This document shows, piece by piece, positions 20,027 through 26,222 of a stretch of 64,000 nucleotides of DNA. The first letter of the stretch is position 1. Each line of letters opens with the position of its first letter. The notes below the pieces were generated by a model. It had not been told where the DNA came from and searched no databases. It saw nothing but the letters and a program-made list of their open reading frames with translations. Source of the stretch: Nocardiopsis flavescens. GTDB taxonomy: Bacteria; Actinomycetota; Actinomycetes; Streptosporangiales; Streptosporangiaceae. The stretch covers positions 124,001 to 188,000 of the forward strand of contig NZ_FQZK01000010.1 of NCBI RefSeq assembly GCF_900141985.1, in the 5' to 3' direction. The translations under genes and the position numbers were made by a program.

Positions 20027-20070
20027 ACGGGAAGGGGCCGGGGGGCGGGAGCACCCCGGCCCCTTCCCGT
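20027..20070 (+). terminator. 17-bp perfect hairpin terminator
   Basis: Positions 20027-20043 pair exactly with 20054-20070 around a 10-nt loop, 13 nt after the stop at 20014. Confidence 0.85.
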
Positions 20071-20189
20071 CCCTTTGCCGCCGCTTGTGATTCTCCAACA
20101 CGGCTCTCACCTTGGCCGTGTAGACAGGGAGTCGCCCGGCAGGGGTCCCCCTGGCCCCGTCCCCGCGGCGGACCCTGAGGAGAGGATTC

Positions 20190-20381
20190 ATGCGCGAGTT
20201 CACGCTCACCCTTCATCTGCGGATCCACGACTCGATCACCGCGCTGCGCCGGGCCCACGCCCGGGGCGACGACGACCTGGCCACCAGCCAGGCCGGGGAG
20301 ATCGAGGACCTGGTGGAACTGGCCGCCCGCAACGGCATCGACATCGGAGCGGGCTACGCCGACCTCTCCCCCCGCGGCTGA
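20190..20381 (+). CDS. Small hypothetical protein, 63 aa
   Basis: This short, mostly helical acidic protein (ATSQAGEIEDLVELAARN) ends in a Gly/Arg-containing tail. A strong Shine-Dalgarno sequence (AGGAGAGG) lies just upstream of the ATG at 20190, and a large hairpin follows, so it is a defined transcription unit. An inverted repeat ACACGGC/GCCGTGT (20098-20104 with 20115-20121) lies in the upstream region and could be an operator or leader hairpin. I do not recognise the family. Confidence 0.6.
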   Translation: MREFTLTLHLRIHDSITALRRAHARGDDDLATSQAGEIEDLVELAARNGIDIGAGYADLSPRG

Positions 20382-20391
20382 CCGGAACGGC

Positions 20392-20428
20392 GAGGGGCCC
20401 CGCGACCGTGACGGTCGCGGGGCCCCTC
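20392..20428. terminator. Bidirectional terminator between convergent genes
   Basis: This is a perfect 18-bp inverted repeat, 20392-20409 with 20411-20428. The physical hairpin has about 15 bp and a 7-nt loop. It separates the small gene ending at 20381 from the SPFH gene ending at 20451. Confidence 0.85.
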
Positions 20429-20450
20429 CCCCGTTGCGGAGCGGAACGGG

Positions 20451-21893
20451 TCAGCGGCGCCCGCCGAACCCCTCCCCGTTCTCGAACTGGCGCCGCATCG
20501 CCACGTCCTGCTGCTCCTGGTACTCCTCGGCCAGCTGCTGCTGGCGGGCCGCGGCGGCGGCGACCGCCCCGCGCGCCGACTCCAGGCCCTCGGCCGCCCT
20601 GGCGGACGAACCCGCGGACCGCGCGCCGCCCATGATCTGCGGCAGCAGCTGGGCGGTGAGCAGCGTCGACAGCGCCGAGGAGTCCCCCGACCCGGCCTCG
20701 GTCTGCACCACGACCGGGCGCGGGGCGCGCTCGGCCAGCGTCGTGCCCACGTCCAGGCGGCGGCGGGCCAGCTCGTACTCCAGGACCGCCCGGTTGTCCC
20801 GGTAGGCCGTGGCCAGGCGCTGCTGGGCCTTGGCCTCGTTCTCGGCGGCGACCAGGTCGGCCCGGCCGCGCGTCTCGATCTCGTAGCGCACCCGCTGCGC
20901 CTCGGTCTCCTGCTCCTGGAGCATCTGGGCGACGTCCTTGCGGGCCTTGTTCAGGGACGCGTTGACCTCGACGATCTTGGCGTCCCGGACCTTCTTGGAC
21001 CGCTCGATGTCCATCAGCAGGGTGTCGATACGGCGCTTGCGGGTCAGCTCCCACTCCTGCTCGTAGGCCACCAGCTCCTTGGACACCCGCTCCCGGGTCG
21101 CCAGGTGCTGCTGGTACTGGTTGGGCAGCTGCACGTCGGGGATGTTGCAGCCGGTGATGACGACGCCGTACTTCTCCAGCTGCTGGTTGAGCAGGTTGCG
21201 CATGTCCTCGACGTTGGAGCCGCGCAGGTCGTAGGCGGACTCCGTGCGCACCAGGCGGCTGCGCTGGCGGATGGCGTCCTGGACCGCGCTGGACAGCACC
21301 AGGTCGAAGTTGCTGGCGCCGATCGTCAGCACGAACCGCTGCGGGTCGTGGATGCGGAACTTCAGGAAGAACTCGATCGACTTCAGCGGCACGTTCTCAC
21401 GCGTGGGGCAGGCCACCACCGGGGCCGTGTACGGGATCTCCGTGCTGGTGTCCACCACGTAGTCCACGCGCTTCCACGGGTGCCACAGGTAGTGGCGGCC
21501 CGGGGCGATAACCTTCTGCACCTTGCCGTACTTGGTGAGGATGCCCTGGGTGCCGTGCTCGATCTCGATGATCGAGCCGCGCCACCACCACAGCACCGCC
21601 ACCACGATCGAGACGACGCCGACGATCAGCGCGACCGGCGCCAGCGCGAAGTTGACCGGGGCGGACAGCGGGCCCTCGATCGCCACGTTGAGGGACATGA
21701 CCAGGCCCGAGGTGAGGGCGAACAGCCCGATCCACACCAGGACCATCCACCGCAGGCCGCGGTTGTCCTTGGGAATGACCACGGGCACCACGGCGCCCTG
21801 GTCCCCGCCGCGCAGCAGCCCGGCGAGGTCGCTCCACGAGGAGAGGGACTCCTTGATGCTGGAGCCGCTCCTGACATTGACCGGCTGGCTCAT
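20451..21893 (-). CDS. SPFH/band 7 domain membrane protein (second of a coupled pair)
   Basis: This 480-aa protein has two hydrophobic segments (about 48-72 and 82-104) followed by a band 7/SPFH domain (about 115-300; GILTKYGKVQKVIAPGRHYL). A long coiled coil rich in Glu/Arg/Ala (about 290-400) follows, then a flexible tail. SPFH proteins such as HflK/HflC, stomatin and flotillin oligomerise into membrane cages or microdomains and modulate proteases or channels. Its ATG abuts the stop of the upstream SPFH gene (TAGATG), so the two are translationally coupled and probably hetero-oligomerise. No FtsH gene or NfeD-type partner adjoins. Confidence 0.88.
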   Translation of the reverse strand: MSQPVNVRSGSSIKESLSSWSDLAGLLRGGDQGAVVPVVIPKDNRGLRWMVLVWIGLFALTSGLVMSLNVAIEGPLSAPVNFALAPVALIVGVVSIVVAVLWWWRGSIIEIEHGTQGILTKYGKVQKVIAPGRHYLWHPWKRVDYVVDTSTEIPYTAPVVACPTRENVPLKSIEFFLKFRIHDPQRFVLTIGASNFDLVLSSAVQDAIRQRSRLVRTESAYDLRGSNVEDMRNLLNQQLEKYGVVITGCNIPDVQLPNQYQQHLATRERVSKELVAYEQEWELTRKRRIDTLLMDIERSKKVRDAKIVEVNASLNKARKDVAQMLQEQETEAQRVRYEIETRGRADLVAAENEAKAQQRLATAYRDNRAVLEYELARRRLDVGTTLAERAPRPVVVQTEAGSGDSSALSTLLTAQLLPQIMGGARSAGSSARAAEGLESARGAVAAAAARQQQLAEEYQEQQDVAMRRQFENGEGFGGRR

Positions 21894-23657
21894 CTAGCGG
21901 CCTCCCTCGAACGGGCCGGGTCCCTGGGACCACGGCGGCAGCGGCGGGTCCTGCGGCCCGGGGTACGGCTCGCCCGCGGGCGGCGGGGCGTCGAAGCCGG
22001 GGCCCTGCGGCTCCGGCTCCGCGGTGTCGCGGGCCTCGGACAGCCGCTCGCCGATGGCCTCGTCGGACACCGACTGGCGGATCTCCTCCACCAGGTCGTC
22101 GTCCTCGTCCGCCGAGCCGGAGCGCTCCGGCTCGGCGCCGTCCTCGCGCAGCAGGGAGTCGATCTCCTCCTGGCGCTCGGCGATGCGGGTGTTGATCTCG
22201 CCCAGGCGGGCGCGGATGGCGTCCATGTCCTCCTGGGAGAACAGGGCGGCGTCGGCCTGGCCGATGATCTCCTGCGCGATGCGCAGGTAGTCGACGCTGG
22301 CCGCGTCGCCCGACCCGATCCGCAGCACCTGCGGCAGGCTGTCGGCGACCTCCGCCAGCTTCTCCAGCAGGCTCTCGCGGAACCGGTAGTTGAGGATCTC
22401 GGGGGCCTCGGCCGCGCTGACCGCGCGGATGTCCAGGGCCTGGGCCTGCAGCAGGGCCGCGTTGGCGTTGGCCTCGGACTCGGCCTCCACGAACCGCTGG
22501 CGGGCCAGCGAGCGGGCGCGGTTGGTCTCCCGCTCCAGGGCGGTGTCCATCTGCGCCTGGTACTGGGCGATGTCGGCCTGGATCGCCGACAGCGTCTCGT
22601 TGAGGGTGGCCAGCTCCTTGTTCAGGTCGCCCTCGTTCTGCTCCTTGCGCAGTTGCAGCTCGTACTCGAAGGTGTAGGCGTCCTTGGCGACGCGCACCAT
22701 CTCCGGCGCCGCCAGGTCCATCCGGTACTCCTGGCTGGAGGGCTCGGCGTGGGTGATGTTGGCGCTGGTCACCACGACGATGTCGCTGAACTGGCGGTTG
22801 AGCTGGTCCAGCAGGCCCTGCGTGCTCTCACCGACCAGGTCGTAGATCGACGAGGCCTCCTGCTCGTAGATGAGGCTGCGGGTCGTCTCGCTGATCGCGT
22901 TGTTGAGCTTCTCCTGGAAGCCGTGCACGCCGCCCAGCGTGTAGACGAACCCCTCCGGGTTCTTGATCTGGAACTGGACGAACAGGTCCACCGACGCCTG
23001 CACCCCGCTCTTGGTGGGGGCCGAGCGGATCGGGGCGTTGAACGGGTACTCGCGCACCACGTTCACGATGTAGGACACCCGCTTCCACGGGTTGAACAGG
23101 GTCACCAGGCCCGGCGGGTAGATGCGCTCCATCCGCCCGAAGTGGGTGACGATGGCGACGCAGCCCTCGGGCACCATGACCATGCCCTGGCGCCACCACA
23201 TGAACGCCGTGACGGCGATGGTGATGATCCAGTAGTGGAGGCCGAAGAACGGGTTCAGCAGCGCGTTGCCGCCGGCCAGCGAGTAGGGCACCAGGATCAC
23301 GAGGGAGCCCACCAGGCCCAGCGCGATGAGCGCCACCGCCGGGAGCATCGTGAGGAACGTGCGGCCCCGGGGGATGACCATCGGGCAGACCACGTGCACC
23401 GGGCCGTTGGGGCCGCGCTCGTAGCTGCTGCGGTTGATGGCCTCGCCGGCGTTGTTGAGGGAGGCGGTCTTCTGCTCGATCCGTGTGCCCACGGAACCGC
23501 CCTGCTCACGGGCGGCGACGAAGTCGCGCGGATCGAGTCCACCCCCTTCGGTGACCTGCTGGGAGGTCTGTTGCAGGGCGTCGGTCACGGCCTGCCGCGG
23601 GTCGCCCCCCTGGGCGACCGCCGCGGCCGCGCCGCGCACCGTCTGCGCGAACGACAT
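21894..23657 (-). CDS. SPFH/band 7 domain membrane protein (first of a coupled pair)
   Basis: This 587-aa protein has two hydrophobic segments (about 99-125 and 134-155) and then an SPFH domain (about 160-350; GCVAIVTHFGRMERIYPPGL). A very long coiled coil (about 320-480) follows. The C-terminus has an acidic portion and a Pro/Gly-rich tail. Domain order matches the following SPFH protein, but sequence identity is low, like HflK versus HflC. The ATG at 23657 has AGGAG about 9 nt upstream. An inverted repeat GATGGT/ACCATC (23768-23783) in the upstream region may be an operator. The partner protease or cargo is unknown. Confidence 0.88.
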   Translation of the reverse strand: MSFAQTVRGAAAAVAQGGDPRQAVTDALQQTSQQVTEGGGLDPRDFVAAREQGGSVGTRIEQKTASLNNAGEAINRSSYERGPNGPVHVVCPMVIPRGRTFLTMLPAVALIALGLVGSLVILVPYSLAGGNALLNPFFGLHYWIITIAVTAFMWWRQGMVMVPEGCVAIVTHFGRMERIYPPGLVTLFNPWKRVSYIVNVVREYPFNAPIRSAPTKSGVQASVDLFVQFQIKNPEGFVYTLGGVHGFQEKLNNAISETTRSLIYEQEASSIYDLVGESTQGLLDQLNRQFSDIVVVTSANITHAEPSSQEYRMDLAAPEMVRVAKDAYTFEYELQLRKEQNEGDLNKELATLNETLSAIQADIAQYQAQMDTALERETNRARSLARQRFVEAESEANANAALLQAQALDIRAVSAAEAPEILNYRFRESLLEKLAEVADSLPQVLRIGSGDAASVDYLRIAQEIIGQADAALFSQEDMDAIRARLGEINTRIAERQEEIDSLLREDGAEPERSGSADEDDDLVEEIRQSVSDEAIGERLSEARDTAEPEPQGPGFDAPPPAGEPYPGPQDPPLPPWSQGPGPFEGGR

Positions 23658-23767
23658 GGGCGGGAACTCCTAGATCGGGAGATGTGTGGGAACCAACCGC
23701 TTCGACGCCGCGTACCGGGGGTCGGTTCCAGGTCGGCGCCGGTTTCCCACCGAAGGGATCGATAGCG

Positions 23768-23783
23768 GATGGTTCTGACCATC
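23768..23783. promoter_or_regulatory. Inverted repeat upstream of the SPFH operon
   Basis: GATGGT and ACCATC are separated by 4 bp, 111-126 nt upstream of the first SPFH start codon. A minus-strand TATCGAT follows a few bases downstream. It may be a regulator site; no regulator gene is adjacent. Confidence 0.3.
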
Positions 23784-23934
23784 GCATATGTCATGGCCGG
23801 AACCCAGAGGTGGGACCGGAGCGTGGCCGTACGGTGATCCCGGGGCGCCCGGAGCGCGCCGGATGGCACCCCCGCGGGACGGGCGATAACGTCGGTCGCA
23901 CGATCCGCCCCGCACCGAGACACGAGGAGTGCCC

Positions 23935-24231
23935 ATGGCCGCCGTGCCGAGCGCCGTCCTGACCACCGCCGGCCTCATCGGGGGCTACTCCGTCGCCCGC
24001 GCCACCGGGAACCGGCCCCTGGGCGGCGCCGTGCTGGCCGGGTTCGGCGCGGCCGCGTTCGAGACCTGGCGCCGCGGCCCCGGCCTGGGCACCGCCCTCG
24101 CCCTGACCGGCGTGTACGTGGGGGCCTTCGGGCTCTCGCACCCGCTCGCCAAGAGGATCGGCGCCTGGCCCGCGGTGCTCGGCGTGACCGCCGCCACCGC
24201 CGCGCTCGCGGTCGCCGCCGAGCGCGACTGA
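23935..24231 (+). CDS. Small membrane protein, 98 aa
   Basis: This is a hydrophobic protein with about three helices (VLTTAGLIGGYSVARATG, GAVLAGFGAAAF, GTALALTGVYVGAFG, and a C-terminal Ala-rich helix). Such short Gly/Ala-rich membrane proteins are common and mostly uncharacterised in actinobacteria. AGGAG (23925-23929) overlaps an upstream in-frame GTG but is 5 nt from the ATG at 23935, so the ATG is the start. It converges on the CBS protein with only 16 bp between their stop codons. Confidence 0.7.
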   Translation: MAAVPSAVLTTAGLIGGYSVARATGNRPLGGAVLAGFGAAAFETWRRGPGLGTALALTGVYVGAFGLSHPLAKRIGAWPAVLGVTAATAALAVAAERD

Positions 24232-24247
24232 CCGGCCGCGGCGGACC

Positions 24248-24676
24248 TCAGCCGCCGTGGATGTAGGCCTCCAGCTGGGCCCGGTCGTACTCCAGGCCCC
24301 GCACCCGGCTCTTGACGACGTCGCCGATGCTGACGATGCCCGCCAGCCGGCCGTCCTCCACCACGGGGACGTGCCGGAACCGGCGCCGGGTCATGGTCTC
24401 CCCGACCTCCTCCACGCTGTCGCGCGGGGTGCAGGTGACCACGTCGGCGGTCATGATCGAGGAGACCGGCGCGGCCAGCAGGCCGGCGCCCTCCCGCTCC
24501 AGTCCGCGCACCACGTCGCGCTCGGAGGCGATGCCCAGCAGCCGGTCGCCGTCCGCGACGACCGCGGCGCCGATGTTGTGCCGCGCCAGCTCGCTGAGCA
24601 GCAGCGCGACGGTCGTGTCGGGGGGCACGCGCACCACGTCGGGCCCCTTCGTCCGGAGGATCGCTGCGATCAGCAT
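24248..24676 (-). CDS. CBS domain pair protein
   Basis: This 142-aa stand-alone Bateman module has two CBS motifs. The first covers about 10-60 (VVRVPPDTTVALLLSEL to LLGIASERDVVRGL). The second covers about 73-130 (MTADVVTCTPRDSVEEV to LAGIVSIGDVVKSRV). Such proteins bind adenosine nucleotides and act as energy sensors or regulators; no fused effector domain is present. I use the ATG at 24676 since the family begins MLIAxILR; a GTG three codons upstream (24685) is an alternative. Confidence 0.85.
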   Translation of the reverse strand: MLIAAILRTKGPDVVRVPPDTTVALLLSELARHNIGAAVVADGDRLLGIASERDVVRGLEREGAGLLAAPVSSIMTADVVTCTPRDSVEEVGETMTRRRFRHVPVVEDGRLAGIVSIGDVVKSRVRGLEYDRAQLEAYIHGG

Positions 24677-25022
24677 GGGCGCCACCTTCCCGCGGCCGGG
24701 TCGCTGCTGTGAGGGCTACCCGCCCCCTCCCCCCGCCAACCCCCGGTGTCCGCCCCGCCGGACGGCCCCCGCGCGGGGGCTGGTGCGCGCCTCGGGCGAA
24801 CGCGCACAGCACCGGCGGCGGTTCCGGTTCGGTCGCGCGACGCGGGCCCCGCGCCTCCTCGAAGAAGCGACCGAGGTTCCAGGGATCCCCGGGCACGCGG
24901 GCACAGGACGTGTTCGTCCGGGGAGCCCGGCGCCGGGCATCGGGCCCGCCACGCGTTCGGGGGCTCGTTCGTGCCGGTCCCGCGGGGATGCTCCGCACAT
25001 CACCCCGGCCCGTGTGAGGCAC
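24677..25022. other. 346-bp region downstream of vapC, containing direct repeat copy 1
   Basis: There is no gene here. The notable content is the 47-bp sequence at 24752-24798, which recurs exactly at 26139-26185 on the other side of vapBC. Confidence 0.6.
24752..24798. repeat. 47-bp direct repeat, copy 1 (flanks vapBC)
   Basis: All 47 bases are identical to 26139-26185, and similarity stops abruptly on both sides. The unit contains a 16-bp perfect palindrome (24765-24780) of the form GCCCCCGC/GCGGGGGC. The two copies lie 1387 bp apart and bracket the toxin-antitoxin genes. Confidence 0.9.
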
Positions 25023-25457
25023 TCAGATGTGGACCACCACGACCCGTTCGTGTTTGGGGCGGTCGGGTTCCTCGACCAGGCGGCGCATGTCGTCGGGATC
25101 GCTGGTCAACAGGAGCACGGGACGCTCTTGGCGGAGCGCGTTCTGGGCGACGACCGCGTCGATGGCGCAGCGGTGGCCGGACAGGCCGGTCCGCCCGAGG
25201 AGTTCGCCGGAGGCACGGGCGGCCTCCGGCGACACCGGTACCACGGTGACGCGGGCCAGGACCCGGTGCACCTCGGTGTCGCGAAAGCCGCCCCGCAGGA
25301 CCTCGGTGAGGGTGATGGCGCTGATCACGACGGTGGCACCGCGTTTCAACGCGACCTGGAGGTGGGCCCGGGCCGGTCGGTCACCGGAGGCGAGCTTGGA
25401 CAGGCCCTCACTGTCGAGGACGAGCGTCCCCCCGCCCTTCAGTCGGTGTCCGGCCAC
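25023..25457 (-). CDS. vapC: PIN domain toxin (VapC-type ribonuclease)
   Basis: This 144-aa protein is predicted to be the toxin of a type II system that cleaves RNA. The PIN acidic residues are in place: Asp in LVLDSEGL, Glu in LTEVLRGG, Asp in CAIDAVVAQNA and Asp in LLLTSDPDD. Its GTG at 25457 lies inside the antitoxin gene (19-bp overlap), with GAGG just upstream, the usual coupled layout. It is cytoplasmic. The RNA target cannot be predicted. Together with vapB it forms a cassette flanked by 47-bp direct repeats. Confidence 0.88.
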   Translation of the reverse strand: MAGHRLKGGGTLVLDSEGLSKLASGDRPARAHLQVALKRGATVVISAITLTEVLRGGFRDTEVHRVLARVTVVPVSPEAARASGELLGRTGLSGHRCAIDAVVAQNALRQERPVLLLTSDPDDMRRLVEEPDRPKHERVVVVHI

Positions 25458-25804
25458 AGCGCCTCCGCCTCTGCCAGCGCGGCCTCGTCCACCGGGCCGT
25501 ACTCCTCCTCCAACAGGGCGACGAGCTCGACCAACAGGTCGGTCTCCAGCCGGCGCGCGACGGCCTCCGTGACGTATCGACTGAACTCACCGGAACCGAC
25601 ACGCTGCCGTACGGCGGCGGTCAGCTCCTGGGGCATGGAGACGCTCACCTTGCGGGCGCGACCTCCGCCGGGGCCGTCGGTGGGGGCGTCTTCGGACCGC
25701 TCGGCCCCCAGGGCCTCGATCGCACGGTGGAGGCGCAGAGCCGACGCCGGCGTGCCGGTTTCCGTGTACCTCGCGAGCAGGCGTTCGACGTCTCTGGATT
25801 CCAT
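25439..25804 (-). CDS. vapB: VapB-type antitoxin with ribbon-helix-helix-like domain
   Basis: This 121-aa protein has a middle segment KVSVSMPQELTAAVRQRV followed by EFSRYVTEAVARRLE, which reads as a ribbon-helix-helix DNA-binding unit. The acidic C-terminus (LLEEEYGPVDEAALAEAEAL) would wrap the toxin. The N-terminal 50 residues are a helical extension not seen in minimal VapB proteins. The ATG at 25804 has AAGG 9 nt upstream; frames further upstream run through the operator region. VapB-VapC complexes usually repress their own operon, and two inverted repeats lie just upstream. Confidence 0.82.
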   Translation of the reverse strand: MESRDVERLLARYTETGTPASALRLHRAIEALGAERSEDAPTDGPGGGRARKVSVSMPQELTAAVRQRVGSGEFSRYVTEAVARRLETDLLVELVALLEEEYGPVDEAALAEAEALWPDTD

Positions 25805-25824
25805 GGGTTCGACCTTCACCTGGA

Positions 25825-25850
25825 TGATGCTACCGGTGGTGGCAACATCA
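25825..25850. promoter_or_regulatory. Candidate VapBC operator, imperfect inverted repeat
   Basis: TGATGCTACC (25825-25834) and GGCAACATCA (25841-25850) are inverted repeats matching at 8 of 10 positions with a 6-bp spacer. The repeat begins 21 bp upstream of the vapB start. Confidence 0.45.
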
Positions 25851-25855
25851 TGCCC

Positions 25856-25875
25856 GGTGTATCGCCTGATACACC
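25856..25875. promoter_or_regulatory. Candidate VapBC operator, perfect inverted repeat
   Basis: GGTGTATC (25856-25863) and GATACACC (25868-25875) form a perfect 8-bp inverted repeat with a 4-bp spacer, about 52 bp upstream of vapB. It probably overlaps the promoter and suits a dimeric ribbon-helix-helix regulator. Confidence 0.5.
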
Positions 25876-26138
25876 CCGACGTGATCAGCCGTGCCAGAGG
25901 GCATCGCGGGAGTGCGGGTCGCGGGACCACCCGGAGCCCTCGGCGGCACCGGTGAGAATCCGCCGCCGACCGTGACCGCACGGCGGGTGGGGCCGTCGGC
26001 CCCGCCGGCACGAGGGCGGCGCGCGCCGGTCCGGCAAGGGCCCCGGAAGAGCACACGGGCGAGCCCGTGCACCCGCGCCCGGCGCACCACCGGATCGGAC
26101 GGGCGGCCGCGGCCGTACCGCAGGCCGATCGGCGACCG

Positions 26139-26185
26139 GCCCCGCCGGACGGCCCCCGCGCGGGGGCTGGTGCGCGCCTCGGGCG
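26139..26185. repeat. 47-bp direct repeat, copy 2 (flanks vapBC, follows nrdJ)
   Basis: Identical to 24752-24798. This copy starts 37 nt beyond the nrdJ stop codon. Confidence 0.9.
26152..26167 (-). terminator. Possible nrdJ terminator inside the direct repeat
   Basis: A perfect 16-bp palindrome GCCCCCGC/GCGGGGGC lies 55-70 nt after the nrdJ stop. With no loop bases it would form only a short hairpin of about 6 bp. Confidence 0.35.
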
Positions 26186-26222
26186 CCCCCACGGCCGGAG
26201 CGGCGGCGGGGGCGCCCCGGGG

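Larger units (their letters stand above)
25805..26222. other. 418-bp region between nrdJ and vapB
   Basis: It holds the vapBC operator candidates (25825-25875), the second copy of the 47-bp direct repeat (26139-26185) and the nrdJ terminator palindrome inside that copy. No gene is apparent. Confidence 0.6.

Noticed and set aside
24752-26185. Insertion sequence or integron around vapBC
   Set aside because: There is no transposase, integrase, terminal inverted repeat or tRNA end. Only the 47-bp direct repeats are present, so I report a repeat-flanked cassette without naming a mobile element class.
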